Below are positions 35,528 to 44,710 of a stretch of 64,000 nt of DNA, in pieces. Every line of letters starts with the position of its first letter. Within the stretch, counting starts at the first letter, position 1. The stretch spans positions 1,489,501 through 1,553,500 of the forward strand of contig NC_012781.1 of the NCBI RefSeq assembly GCF_000020605.1, read 5' to 3'. Source of the stretch: Agathobacter rectalis ATCC 33656. Its GTDB lineage: Bacteria; Bacillota; Clostridia; Lachnospirales; Lachnospiraceae. The translations under genes were made by a program, and so were the position numbers. The notes below the pieces were generated by a model that was given only the letters and a program-made list of their open reading frames with translations, did no database searches and was not told the DNA's origin.

Positions 35528-36388
35528 ATGGGAGAGCTTACTATCGCAAAAAGCGCCGGCTTTTGTTTTGGAGTGACGAGAGCGGTAAATATGGTCTATG
35601 AGGCAATTGAAAAGGAAAATGTGCCTATATACACCTATGGCCCGATTATTCACAATGATGAGGTCGTAAAGGATATGGAAAAAAATGGCGTAACCGTCAT
35701 AAACGATCTCGATGAGCTTTCTTCTCATGAAAAGGGTGTGATGATTATCCGTTCACACGGTATAAGCAAGGCTGAGTATGACAGGATAAAAAACTGTGGC
35801 TTTGAGGTGCTTAATGCAACCTGTCCTTTTGTATCAAAAATTCACAGATATGTGGAAGATTACAGCTCAAAGGGCTATGATATTATAATTGTCGGCAGTC
35901 CAAAGCACCCTGAGGTGTGTGGAATAAAGGGCTGGGCAGACGAAAAATGCCATGTAACCATCATAAATTCTCCTGAGGATGCCGAAAATTACATGAAAAA
36001 TAGTACAAAAAAACTATGCATAGTGTCACAAACGACATTTAACTACAATAAATTTCAAGATATAGTTGAAATTATTGCAAAAAAAGGTTATGATATAACT
36101 GTTTTAAATACAATCTGTAATGCTACAGAGGTCAGACAGACCGAAGCAAGAAAGGTAGCACAGTGCTCAGATGTCATGATTGTCATAGGCGACAGGCACA
36201 GCTCCAATACACAGAAGCTATTTGAAATATGTAAAAACGAATGCAAAAATACTTACTATATACAGACAAGTGACGAAATGGATTATACACAAATCAGGTC
36301 CAACAATAACGTAGGTATTACAGCAGGGGCTTCAACCCCAAATAATATCATTGAGGAGGTTTCAAAGAATGTCAGAAATGAGCTTTGA
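35528..36388 (+). CDS. ispH: 4-hydroxy-3-methylbut-2-enyl diphosphate reductase
   Basis: Last step of the MEP isoprenoid pathway, a [4Fe-4S] enzyme that gives IPP and DMAPP. The cluster cysteines are in A-G-F-C-F-G-V (C13), N-A-T-C-P-F-V (near 98) and T-I-C-N-A-T (near 198); S-T-P-N-like motif reads A-S-T-P-N-N. The 286 residues are a stand-alone enzyme. Its end overlaps rpsA by 20 bp; in many Clostridia the two are one fused protein. Confidence 0.96.
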   Translation: MGELTIAKSAGFCFGVTRAVNMVYEAIEKENVPIYTYGPIIHNDEVVKDMEKNGVTVINDLDELSSHEKGVMIIRSHGISKAEYDRIKNCGFEVLNATCPFVSKIHRYVEDYSSKGYDIIIVGSPKHPEVCGIKGWADEKCHVTIINSPEDAENYMKNSTKKLCIVSQTTFNYNKFQDIVEIIAKKGYDITVLNTICNATEVRQTEARKVAQCSDVMIVIGDRHSSNTQKLFEICKNECKNTYYIQTSDEMDYTQIRSNNNVGITAGASTPNNIIEEVSKNVRNEL

Positions 36389-37484
36389 ACAAATGCTGGA
36401 AGAATCTTTTAAAACTATAAGAAATGGAGAAGTGGTAGAAGGTACCGTTATTGATGTTAAACCTGACGAGATTTTCTTAAATATTGGATACAAATCAGAC
36501 GGAATTATTACTAGAAACGAGTACACAAATGAGCCGAACGTAGATCTTACTACTGTTGTAAAGGTTGGCGACAAGATGGAAGCCAAGGTAGTTAAGCTTA
36601 ACGATGGCGAGGGCCAGGTTATCCTTTCTTACAAGCGCCTTCAGGCAGAGAAGGGCAGCAAGCGTCTTGAGGAGGCTTTTGAGAACCAGGAAGTATTAAA
36701 GGCAAAAGTTACACAGGTATTAGCCGGTGGTGTATGTGTCAGTGTTGATGAGACAAGAGTATTCATCCCTGCAAGCCTTGTATCAGATACTTATGAGAAG
36801 GATCTCAACAAGTTCAAGGATCAGGAGATTGAGTTTATCATCACAGAGTTCGATCCAAGAAAGAGACGTATTATCGGAAATAGAAAGGTATTACTCGTTG
36901 AGCAGAAGGCTAAACAGCAGGAAGAGCTTCTTGCAAATCTTCACGTTGGCGATGTAATCGAAGGAACAGTTAAGAATGTTACAGATTTCGGTGCATTCAT
37001 CGATCTTGGCGGAGTAGACGGATTACTTCATATCTCAGAGATGTCTTGGGGCAGAGTAGAGAACCCTAAGAAGGTATTCACTGTTGGACAGACTGTAAGA
37101 GTATTTGTTAAGAACATCAATGGTTCTAAGATTGCTCTTTCAATGAAGTTTGATGATGAGAATCCATGGAATGGTGCAACAGAGAAATTTGCTCCTGGCA
37201 ATATCGTAAAGGGCAAAGTAGCCAGAATGACAGATTTTGGTGCATTCATCGAGCTTGCTCCTGGTGTTGACGCACTTCTTCATGTTTCACAGATTTCAAA
37301 GGATCATGTTGAGAAGCCATCAGATGTTCTCAAGATTGGTCAGGAGGTTGAGGCTAAGGTTGTTGAGTTCAATGAGGACGATAAGAAAATCAGCTTAAGC
37401 ATGAAGGCTCTCCTTGATTCAGAGGATGATGGAGCAGATGTTGCAGATGTAAATATCGACGAGGTTGCTTCTGATAACGAGTAG
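36369..37484 (+). CDS. rpsA: 30S ribosomal protein S1 (four S1 domains)
   Basis: RNA-binding protein with four S1 repeats (about 20-85, 103-165, 187-256, 273-345) over 371 residues, then an acidic tail. E. coli S1 has six repeats, so this is the shorter Gram-positive type. Domains 3 and 4 are the best conserved (T-D-F-G-A-F-I-D-L-G-G-V-D-G-L-L-H-I-S). The ATG at 36369 is 9 bases after GAGGAGG and lies within ispH, so translation is probably coupled. Confidence 0.92.
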   Translation: MSEMSFEQMLEESFKTIRNGEVVEGTVIDVKPDEIFLNIGYKSDGIITRNEYTNEPNVDLTTVVKVGDKMEAKVVKLNDGEGQVILSYKRLQAEKGSKRLEEAFENQEVLKAKVTQVLAGGVCVSVDETRVFIPASLVSDTYEKDLNKFKDQEIEFIITEFDPRKRRIIGNRKVLLVEQKAKQQEELLANLHVGDVIEGTVKNVTDFGAFIDLGGVDGLLHISEMSWGRVENPKKVFTVGQTVRVFVKNINGSKIALSMKFDDENPWNGATEKFAPGNIVKGKVARMTDFGAFIELAPGVDALLHVSQISKDHVEKPSDVLKIGQEVEAKVVEFNEDDKKISLSMKALLDSEDDGADVADVNIDEVASDNE

Positions 37485-37498
37485 TTTTTGATTTTAAG

Positions 37499-37530
37499 GC
37501 TGTCATATATAATTATATGGCAGCTTTTAT
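37499..37530 (+). terminator. Terminator of cmk-ispH-rpsA
   Basis: An 11-bp stem, GCTGTCATATA (37499-37509) with TATATGGCAGC (37514-37524, one G-T pair), followed by TTTTATTTG. Confidence 0.8.
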
Positions 37531-37562
37531 TTGTATCGGGTGGCACATATTGGAGGATTGTG

Positions 37563-38339
37563 ATGTTTGATCATTATGAATGGTTTAAAAAGGAAGTGTA
37601 CAGGCTGACACAGATAGATCTCAATTATTATAAAGAGAAGCAGATGCGCAGGCGTATTGATACTCTTGCGAGAAAAAATGGGGCTGATTCTTATGAGACA
37701 TACATTGATATGATTTCTACAGATAAGGCTAAGTTTAAACAGTTTATCAATTTTATCACTATCAATGTATCTGAGTTCTACAGGAATCCTGATCAGTGGA
37801 GTTTTTTGGACAGAGAGGTCATTCCTGAGATATTAAAGAACAATACAGGGACGATTAAGATATGGAGCGCGGCATGCTCAACAGGGGACGAGCCGTATTC
37901 GCTTGCCATGGCTTTTTCGAAGCATGTTCCATTGTCTCGTATAAAGATACTGGCTACAGATATTGACGACCAGGTGATTGCGAGCGCTAAAGCCGGGCTT
38001 TACAGCGCAAAGTCTGTAGAAAATGTGCCGGCTGACCTGAAGAAGAAGTACTTTACCCAGGTGGAGGGGTCATACAAGATATCCGATGATATCAAGCGAT
38101 GTGTGACCTTTAAGGAACACAATCTGTTGAAGGATTCATATCCAAAGGATTACGATCTTATCCTGTGCAGGAATGTGGTGATTTATTTTACCGATGATGC
38201 GAAGGATATGATATACAAAAATTTCTTCAATACTTTAAAATCCAAGGGAATACTGTTTATAGGCAGTACTGAGCAGATAACTACATATCGTGAGCTCGGC
38301 TTTGAGAGATTGAGCAGTTTCTATTTCAGGAAGCCATGA
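37563..38339 (+). CDS. cheR: CheR-type protein-glutamate methyltransferase
   Basis: SAM-dependent methylation of chemoreceptor glutamates. The ATG at 37563 follows TTGGAGGATT, giving 258 residues. An N-terminal helical domain (1-75, R-R-I-D-T-L) precedes the SAM domain with I-N-V-S-E-F-Y-R-N, W-S-A-A-C-S-T-G-D-E-P-Y-S-L-A-M and C-R-N-V-V-I-Y-F. No other chemotaxis gene is in the window; it stands alone after the rpsA terminator. It nearly touches the convergent exonuclease gene, 7 bp away. Confidence 0.93.
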   Translation: MFDHYEWFKKEVYRLTQIDLNYYKEKQMRRRIDTLARKNGADSYETYIDMISTDKAKFKQFINFITINVSEFYRNPDQWSFLDREVIPEILKNNTGTIKIWSAACSTGDEPYSLAMAFSKHVPLSRIKILATDIDDQVIASAKAGLYSAKSVENVPADLKKKYFTQVEGSYKISDDIKRCVTFKEHNLLKDSYPKDYDLILCRNVVIYFTDDAKDMIYKNFFNTLKSKGILFIGSTEQITTYRELGFERLSSFYFRKP

Positions 38340-38346
38340 TATCTTA

Positions 38347-39444
38347 TCAGAGGTTAAACAGATGGTCTGTTATGTGTTTTACATATGACAGTACCATCTG
38401 TTTTGAATTTATAAAATCTTCAGTCAGCAGGAAATAGCTGTACTTATCCTTTATATCGAATCGAAACTCGGGCTTCATGAAGTCAGAGTACTGTCTGATG
38501 AAGGTACCGGTTTTGCGCACATAGCAGTTGTATGCCTTGCATTTTTCGCGGTATTCGTGGTCGACATATGCTGCGACGCTCTTGTGTATGGCCATGTCCT
38601 CCTTTGGAAGATAGTAGTAGTTTTTGTAATCGCTGTAGAAATGGCGCATTTCCCCCTCGAATATCTCTGCACGCACATAGCTTTTTGTAGTGCCGATGGT
38701 CAGATAGATGTCATTGTCATGGAAGCTTACAGATTTTGGAACGGAAAATTTATTTTCAAATGATATGATAAGCTCATTCATCAGACTGCCGTCGTAAGCT
38801 GTATATGGGTTTACGGATACACCGGTGATGTCTGCAATGCCATGTATGCATTCTTTATACGAAAGTATACTAAGGAGCTTTGTCATGCCAAGGACATCCT
38901 CGTAGTTGTGTGTCAAAAGCAGGGATAGCTTTTCGTCGTCCTTTTGGGCAAGATATTCATAATAAACGTTTATGAGCTCACCACCGGAATATTTATCCTC
39001 CCTATCTATACCCAGAAATGCTTCGATGCTTTTTTGCTTGTAGTTTTCGAGGCACAAAAGAGGCTTTATCGGGGAAAGTTCCTTAAAGATATCGAGTATC
39101 TGCACATTACAGAAGGGGTCTTCCTGCTTATATTTCTTGTATTTATTCTTTAAAAATGGTATATCAAAACCGACGCCGTTGAAGGATATGATAGTGCTGC
39201 AACCTGACAGACTTCCTGCGAAGGCTTCAATTACAGCTGCTTCGTCATCGACAGATTCGGCAAAATACTGGTCTATTACAATACGGTTTTTAATGCGCCT
39301 TGCACAGCCTATCATGTAGACAATCGCTTTCACCGGTGAAAAGCCTGTTGTCTCAATATCAAAGAACATAGTGTTTTCTTTAAATATGCTGTCTGAAAAA
39401 TTATCGGTTTTTATGTAAATTTCTTCATTGTGAAATGTTTTCAT
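38347..39444 (-). CDS. YprB-type RNase H-like exonuclease
   Basis: A 365-residue protein with a DEDD exonuclease fold (about 20-190): F-F-D-I-E-T-T-G-F (first Asp-Glu), I-S-F-N-G-V-G-F-D-I-P-F (second Asp) and H-N-Y-E-D-V (last Asp). This is the YprB family, which probably trims nucleic acid ends; its substrate is not established. The C-terminal half (200-365) is family-specific and unassigned. It is divergent from the rnf operon. Confidence 0.82.
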   Translation of the reverse strand: MKTFHNEEIYIKTDNFSDSIFKENTMFFDIETTGFSPVKAIVYMIGCARRIKNRIVIDQYFAESVDDEAAVIEAFAGSLSGCSTIISFNGVGFDIPFLKNKYKKYKQEDPFCNVQILDIFKELSPIKPLLCLENYKQKSIEAFLGIDREDKYSGGELINVYYEYLAQKDDEKLSLLLTHNYEDVLGMTKLLSILSYKECIHGIADITGVSVNPYTAYDGSLMNELIISFENKFSVPKSVSFHDNDIYLTIGTTKSYVRAEIFEGEMRHFYSDYKNYYYLPKEDMAIHKSVAAYVDHEYREKCKAYNCYVRKTGTFIRQYSDFMKPEFRFDIKDKYSYFLLTEDFINSKQMVLSYVKHITDHLFNL

Positions 39445-39480
39445 TTTTCGATTCCTGCCTTGAATATCATTTGTATAAAC

Positions 39481-39510
39481 ATTATAACATAAAGTATTAA
39501 AAAAAGTACA
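39481..39510 (-). promoter_or_regulatory. Extended -10 promoter of the yprB-like gene
   Basis: On the minus strand: TGTACT (39510-39505), an 18-bp spacer, then TATAAT (39486-39481) with the TGn extension just before it. Confidence 0.5.
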
Positions 39511-39520
39511 TAATATACTA

Positions 39521-39548
39521 TTTAACTAAAAATCATAAGTGGTATAAT
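39521..39548 (+). promoter_or_regulatory. Extended -10 promoter of the rnf operon
   Basis: TATAAT (39543-39548) preceded by TGG (39540-39542), an extended -10; the -35 is a weak TTTAAC (39521-39526) at 16 bp. A 55-nt leader leads to AAAGAGGGG before rnfC. Confidence 0.6.
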
Positions 39549-39610
39549 AGGAATAGTAATGTGCAATAGCATTTCCACGTTATTAATCTAAAAGAAAGAG
39601 GGGCACAAAA

Positions 39611-40942
39611 ATGGGTCATAAAACGTTTATTGGCGGTGTTCATCCATATGATGGCAAAGAGTTGTCTAAGGATTCACCAATTAAAGAAGTTTTGCCCAAG
39701 GGCGACATGGTATATCCGGTTTCGCAGCATATCGGCGCACCGGCTAAGCCTGTTGTTGCCGTAGGTGACACTGTGTTGAAGGGACAGATGATAGCAGAGG
39801 CCGGTGGCTTTGTTTCATCACCTATCTATTCATCAGTGTCAGGAAAAGTTAAGGCTATTGAGAAGCGACGTGTGGCGGTCGGCGATATGGTTGACAGTAT
39901 TGTTATCGAAAATGATGGCATGTTTACTGAGACAACATATGAGAGCGTCGAGGATGTCACTGCGCTTTCAAAGGAAGAAATCATCGAGAAGGTCAAGAAT
40001 GCGGGTGTTGTCGGCATGGGCGGTGCCGGTTTCCCTACACATGTTAAGCTTTCTCCAAAGGAGCCGGACAAGATTGAGTATATTATCGCAAACTGCGCAG
40101 AGTGTGAGCCTTACCTCACATCTGACTACAGACGTATGCTTGAGAATCCTGAGGAATTAATTGGCGGCATGAAGATCATACTTCAGCTTTTTGACAATGC
40201 AAAGGGGATCCTTGGTATAGAGGATAATAAGCCTGACTGTATCGAAAAGCTCACAGAGCTCACGAAGGATGAGCCACGTATTGAGGTTTGTCCGCTTATG
40301 ACAAAGTACCCACAGGGTGGTGAGAGACAGCTCATCTATGCTACAACCGGCAGAGCCATCAATTCTAAGATGCTCCCTGCTGATGCAGGCTGTATCGTTG
40401 ATAATGTAGAGACAATCATTGCTGTCTACAATGCCGTAAAGAATGGACAGCCAGTCCTTAAGCGTATTTCAACAGTTACAGGAGATGCTGTGAAGAATCC
40501 TTCCAATATTTTATACAGCATCGGTACCTCATATCAGGAGCTGGTTGATGCTGCAGGTGGCTTTAAGAGCCAGCCGGAGAAGATTATATCAGGCGGTCCT
40601 ATGATGGGCTTTGCCATGTTTAGTCTTGATATCCCTACTACAAAGACCTCTTCATCAATACTGTGCTTCACACATGATGAGGTGGCAGCATTTGAGCCAC
40701 AGGCCTGCATTAACTGCGGTCGTTGCGTTGAGGCATGTCCTGAGCAGCTTATTCCAAGCCGTCTTGCTAAGTTTGGTTTGCGTGGACAGATGGATGAGTT
40801 TGAGAAGTGGCACGGACTTGAGTGTATTGAGTGTGGAAGCTGTTCATTTGCATGTCCGTCAAGGAGACAGGTGGCTCAGCCTATTAAGACAATGAAGAAG
40901 CTTGTTCTCGCTGAAAAGAGAAAACAGGCCAGCAAAAAATAA
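39611..40942 (+). CDS. rnfC: Rnf complex subunit C
   Basis: Peripheral subunit of the ion-pumping ferredoxin:NAD+ oxidoreductase; it binds FMN and NADH and carries two [4Fe-4S] clusters. The 443 residues show the flavin/NADH region G-M-G-G-A-G-F-P-T-H (near 137-146) and C366-x2-C369-x2-C372-x3-C376 and C405-x2-C408-x2-C411-x3-C415. It heads rnfCDGEAB, the order seen in Acetobacterium and other Clostridia. Confidence 0.96.
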   Translation: MGHKTFIGGVHPYDGKELSKDSPIKEVLPKGDMVYPVSQHIGAPAKPVVAVGDTVLKGQMIAEAGGFVSSPIYSSVSGKVKAIEKRRVAVGDMVDSIVIENDGMFTETTYESVEDVTALSKEEIIEKVKNAGVVGMGGAGFPTHVKLSPKEPDKIEYIIANCAECEPYLTSDYRRMLENPEELIGGMKIILQLFDNAKGILGIEDNKPDCIEKLTELTKDEPRIEVCPLMTKYPQGGERQLIYATTGRAINSKMLPADAGCIVDNVETIIAVYNAVKNGQPVLKRISTVTGDAVKNPSNILYSIGTSYQELVDAAGGFKSQPEKIISGGPMMGFAMFSLDIPTTKTSSSILCFTHDEVAAFEPQACINCGRCVEACPEQLIPSRLAKFGLRGQMDEFEKWHGLECIECGSCSFACPSRRQVAQPIKTMKKLVLAEKRKQASKK

Positions 40943-40960
40943 AGAAAGAGGTGGATTAAA

Positions 40961-41923
40961 GTGAGTGATTTATATCATGTTTCATCATCACCACATGTAC
41001 GTGCCAAGGATTCCACTGACAGAATAATGCTTTATGTCATTATAGCATTACTCCCGGCAAGTCTTTTTGGTATTTACAATTTTGGATTTAGAGCACTTTT
41101 TATCATTCTGCTTACCATCGCATCGTGTGTGGCATCAGAATGGGTGTTTGACTACATAGTTAAGAAAAAGAGCACAATTACAGACCTTAGTGCGGTAGTT
41201 ACAGGACTGCTTTTAGCACTAAATCTTCCGGTTTCACTTCCATGGTGGGAGGCTGTACTCGGTGGAGTATTTGCAATCATCATTGTCAAGTGTATGTTCG
41301 GAGGACTTGGACAGAACTTTATGAACCCGGCACTTGGTGGAAGATGCTTCCTTCTCATCGCATTTGCTGCTGATATGACTAATTTCAATGTCACAAGAAA
41401 CGGCGTGGATGTATACTCAGGAGCAACACCACTTGCGCTCATCAAAAATGAGGGACTTTCAAGTGTTAATGTAAGAGATATGCTTATAGGAAATACTGCA
41501 GGAACAATCGGTGAGACATCAGTTATAGCTATTTTAATAGGTGCTATCATCATGATTTTACTTGGAGTCATTGATTTAAAGATTCCTGCATCTTACATTA
41601 TTACATTTGCTGTTTTCATGTTCCTTTTCGGAGCACAGCAGTTTGATATCAACTATGTTGTTGCAGAGCTCTGCGGTGGTGGACTGATGCTCGGTGCATT
41701 TTTCATGGCAACCGATTATGTCACAAGCCCGATTACGCCGATGGGAAAGATAATATTCGGTATCTGCTGTGGTATATTGACAGGAGTATTCCGTTGCTTC
41801 GGTGCCAATGCAGAGGGTGTTTCCTTTGCTATCATCTTAAGCAACTGCCTTGTTCCTATTATTGAGAAGGTTTCTATCCCAAGAGCCTTTGGTATGGTAA
41901 AGGAGGCAAAGAAGAATGAATAA
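40961..41923 (+). CDS. rnfD: Rnf complex subunit D
   Basis: Membrane subunit with a covalent FMN. The 320 residues have about nine or ten membrane segments. The flavin is attached to Thr156 in S-G-A-T156-P-L-A-L, the ApbE target motif. The start is GTG after AAAGAGGTGG. Its end overlaps rnfG by 8 bp. The ApbE transferase is encoded just after the operon. Confidence 0.96.
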   Translation: MSDLYHVSSSPHVRAKDSTDRIMLYVIIALLPASLFGIYNFGFRALFIILLTIASCVASEWVFDYIVKKKSTITDLSAVVTGLLLALNLPVSLPWWEAVLGGVFAIIIVKCMFGGLGQNFMNPALGGRCFLLIAFAADMTNFNVTRNGVDVYSGATPLALIKNEGLSSVNVRDMLIGNTAGTIGETSVIAILIGAIIMILLGVIDLKIPASYIITFAVFMFLFGAQQFDINYVVAELCGGGLMLGAFFMATDYVTSPITPMGKIIFGICCGILTGVFRCFGANAEGVSFAIILSNCLVPIIEKVSIPRAFGMVKEAKKNE

Positions 41924-42524
41924 ACGTATTGTACATGACGCTTTGATTTTAACTGCCTTTACTCTGGTGCTTGGTTTTATTCTTGCCCTGGTTCAGGGAA
42001 TCACGGCAGATCCTATCGACAAGGCCAATAAAGCAGCAGCACAGAAAGCATATCAGGCAGTATTTTCGGATGCAAAATCATTTGAGAAATATGATTATGA
42101 TGCTGAAGAAGCTGATAAGCTTGTATCTGATGCAGGCTATAAGGATACAATCGATGATATTGAGACTGCCCTTGATTCAAACAAAGAGACATTAGGCTAT
42201 GTCATTACAGTTACAGCCAAGGATGGTAGCCAGGGCAGTATCACATTCTCTGTAGGTATCAAGAATGATGGTACTGTAAACGGTTACTCGATCACAAGCA
42301 TCAGTGAGACTCCGGGACTTGGAATGAAGGCCGAGGAGGCTGATTTCTACAAGCAGTTTGAGAACAAGAAAGTAGACAAGTTCGACGTTGTAAAGGCTAC
42401 ACCTTCAAAGGATGATGAGATTGAGGCCATCACAGGCTCAACCATCACATCAAAGGCTATGGCCAACGGCTGCAACGCAGCTATTACTTACTTCCAGAAT
42501 AAATTACAGGGAGGTGCCAACTAA
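41916..42524 (+). CDS. rnfG: Rnf complex subunit G
   Basis: Single-pass membrane subunit (anchor 10-29) with a large outer domain and a covalent FMN. The flavinylation motif is T173-G-S-T176 followed by I-T-S, a variant of S/T-G-A-T with serine in place of alanine. The 202 residues are typical. Stop and the next start overlap (TAATG). Confidence 0.95.
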   Translation: MNKRIVHDALILTAFTLVLGFILALVQGITADPIDKANKAAAQKAYQAVFSDAKSFEKYDYDAEEADKLVSDAGYKDTIDDIETALDSNKETLGYVITVTAKDGSQGSITFSVGIKNDGTVNGYSITSISETPGLGMKAEEADFYKQFENKKVDKFDVVKATPSKDDEIEAITGSTITSKAMANGCNAAITYFQNKLQGGAN

Positions 42525-43252
42525 TGAACAAATATGTAGAGCGTTTATATAATGGTATCATTAAGGAAAATCCTACCTTTGTACTTATGCTTGGTATGTG
42601 TCCTACACTGGCTGTTACATCCAGTGCGGTAAACGGACTTGGAATGGGACTTTCCACCACGGTGGTACTTATATGTTCAAACCTTTTGATTTCACTTTTC
42701 AGAAAAGTGATTCCTAACGGAGTGCGTATGCCGGCGTATATCGTCATAGTTGCATCTCTTGTTACAGTAGTACAGTTTTTAATGCAGGCTTATCTGCCTA
42801 GCCTTTCAGCAGCACTTGGTGTATACATCCCACTTATCGTGGTTAACTGTATCATCCTCGGACGTGCCGAGAGCTATGCTTCAAAGAATCCGCCTGTAGA
42901 GTCTATCTTTGATGGAATGGGAATGGGACTTGGATTTACCATGGGTCTTACAATCATCGGACTTATCCGTGAAATCTTAGGTGCAGGAACATTCTTCAAC
43001 ATCAAGATTTTCGGTGACTGGTTTACACCAATCACAATCTTTATCATGGCACCGGGAGCCTTCCTCGTACTTGGTTTCCTCGTTGCAGGCATGAATATCA
43101 TCCGTAAAAAGATGGAAGCAAAGGGTACACCTCTTGCAGAGCCGGCAGGCTGCCTTTCAGGAGATTGTGCACATTGTGGAGCATCATGTCCATCAGCAAA
43201 AGCAGCACAGGCCGCTGTTGCGCCTAACACTACAGAAGGAGGGGATAAATAA
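42524..43252 (+). CDS. rnfE: Rnf complex subunit E with a Cys-rich tail
   Basis: Polytopic membrane subunit homologous to RnfA and NqrD. C26 and C109 are in the positions known to hold a membrane [2Fe-2S] cluster with RnfA. About six membrane segments end near residue 192. The 242 residues include a cytoplasmic tail with C210-x4-C215-x2-C218-x3-C222, which the usual RnfE core (about 195-210) lacks. It could bind Fe-S or zinc. Confidence 0.95.
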   Translation: MNKYVERLYNGIIKENPTFVLMLGMCPTLAVTSSAVNGLGMGLSTTVVLICSNLLISLFRKVIPNGVRMPAYIVIVASLVTVVQFLMQAYLPSLSAALGVYIPLIVVNCIILGRAESYASKNPPVESIFDGMGMGLGFTMGLTIIGLIREILGAGTFFNIKIFGDWFTPITIFIMAPGAFLVLGFLVAGMNIIRKKMEAKGTPLAEPAGCLSGDCAHCGASCPSAKAAQAAVAPNTTEGGDK

Positions 43253-43842
43253 TGGGTACATTAGGTCATTTACTGCTCATTGCAGTAGCATATGCAATAG
43301 TTAACAACGTAGTACTTAGCCAGTTCCTTGGTATCTGTCCTTTCCTCGGCGTATCAAAGAACACAAAAACTGCTGCCGGAATGGGTGGTGCGGTAATTTT
43401 CGTTATCACAATCGCCACATTCGTTACACAGCTTATTTACAATTTTATACTGTATCCGCTTAATCTGTCATATTTACAGACTATCGTGTTCATTCTTGTA
43501 ATTGCAGCACTTGTTCAGTTTGTAGAGATGTTCTTAAAGAAACAGATGCCGCCTCTTTACAAGGCACTCGGTGTGTATCTGCCTCTTATCACAACAAACT
43601 GTGCCGTACTCGGTGTAGCACTTAACAGTGTAACAAAGGGCTACAATATCTTAGAGAGTGTTGTTTACGGCTTTGCCACAGCTTTTGGTTTCTTTATTGC
43701 CATTGTGCTTATGGCAGGTGTTCGTGAGAAGATTGAGTATAATGATATTCCAAAGCCTTTCCAGGGAACAGCCATCGTGCTTCTTACAGCGTGTCTTATG
43801 GCTATTGCCTTTATGGGATTCTCAGGAATGGTTTCTGTATAG
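43252..43842 (+). CDS. rnfA: Rnf complex subunit A
   Basis: Membrane subunit of 196 residues with six helices. C29 and C117 are the conserved pair for the shared membrane [2Fe-2S] cluster. Its start overlaps the rnfE stop by one base (TAATG), implying coupled translation and equal amounts. Confidence 0.96.
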   Translation: MGTLGHLLLIAVAYAIVNNVVLSQFLGICPFLGVSKNTKTAAGMGGAVIFVITIATFVTQLIYNFILYPLNLSYLQTIVFILVIAALVQFVEMFLKKQMPPLYKALGVYLPLITTNCAVLGVALNSVTKGYNILESVVYGFATAFGFFIAIVLMAGVREKIEYNDIPKPFQGTAIVLLTACLMAIAFMGFSGMVSV

Positions 43843-43860
43843 GATTGGAGGAAAAGTGAT

Positions 43861-44652
43861 ATGAATGTTACTGCGATTATTATTGCAGCTTTAGTTGTTG
43901 GAGCTGTCGGTATAATTCTTGGATTTTTCCTCGGTATTTCAGGAGAAAAATTCAAAGTAGAGGTTGACCCGAGAGAGGAAGCAATACTTGAGGTGCTTCC
44001 GGGCAACAACTGTGGTGGCTGTGGATATGCCGGATGCTCCGGACTTGCTGCCGCCATTGCAAAGGGAGAGGCACCGGTAGGACAGTGTCCTGTAGGTGGA
44101 GACCCTGTTGCGGCAAAGGTCAGCGAGATTATGGGTGTAAAGGTTGAGGCCGGAGTAAAGAAGGTTGCATTTGTAAAGTGCGCCGGCACCTGTGATAAAG
44201 CAAATACAGACTACGACTACACAGGAGTAGAGGATTGTGTTGCAATGTCATTTGTACCGGGCGGCGGACCTAAGTCATGTAATTATGGTTGCCTTGGCTA
44301 TGGAAGCTGTGTGAAGGCATGTCCTTTTGATTCAATCCATGTGGTTGACGGAGTTGCATGTGTCAATCCGCTTACATGCAAGGCCTGCGGCAAGTGCGTA
44401 GAGGCTTGTCCAAAGCACCTCATCGAGCTTATTCCATATGACACAAAGCATGTTGTAAAGTGCAGCTCAAAGGATAAGGGCAAGGATGTCATGAAGGCAT
44501 GCTCGGTTGGATGTATCGGCTGTCATCTGTGCGAGAAGAACTGTCCGTCAGATGCTGTCCATGTAGTAGACAATGTAGCTTATATTGATCAGGAGAAATG
44601 TACAGGCTGCGGAATCTGCGCAGAGAAGTGTCCAAAGAAGATTATTCTGTAA
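43861..44652 (+). CDS. rnfB: Rnf complex subunit B (multi-cluster ferredoxin protein)
   Basis: Electron entry subunit from reduced ferredoxin. Residues 5-26 are a membrane anchor. A C-G-G-C-G-Y-A-G-C cluster motif follows (near 52-60), then a further Cys group and several C-x2-C-x2-C-x3-C-P ferredoxin motifs (near 143, 177, 218 and 248), 263 residues in all. It ends the operon before a strong terminator. Confidence 0.96.
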   Translation: MNVTAIIIAALVVGAVGIILGFFLGISGEKFKVEVDPREEAILEVLPGNNCGGCGYAGCSGLAAAIAKGEAPVGQCPVGGDPVAAKVSEIMGVKVEAGVKKVAFVKCAGTCDKANTDYDYTGVEDCVAMSFVPGGGPKSCNYGCLGYGSCVKACPFDSIHVVDGVACVNPLTCKACGKCVEACPKHLIELIPYDTKHVVKCSSKDKGKDVMKACSVGCIGCHLCEKNCPSDAVHVVDNVAYIDQEKCTGCGICAEKCPKKIIL

Positions 44653-44657
44653 TGAAT

Positions 44658-44698
44658 AAAAGCTGTCACATATCATTATGATATGTGGCAGCTTTTTT
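44658..44698 (+). terminator. Terminator of rnfCDGEAB
   Basis: An 18-bp stem (44658-44675 with 44679-44696, one G-T pair), a 3-nt loop and a T-run. The A-run on the left may also serve the convergent apbE gene. Confidence 0.92.
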
Positions 44699-44710
44699 AT
44701 AAGCTTGCAG

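Noticed and set aside
43665..44189. A 174-codon ORF antisense to rnfA/rnfB
   Set aside because: It mirrors strongly coding genes with clear motifs; its composition is Pro/Thr/Ser-rich as expected of an antisense shadow.
37499..44698. Similarity between the rpsA and rnfB terminators (GCTGTCA...TGGCAGC) as a repeat family
   Set aside because: Only the outer stem bases agree and both are ordinary terminators; two cases are too few to call a repeat.
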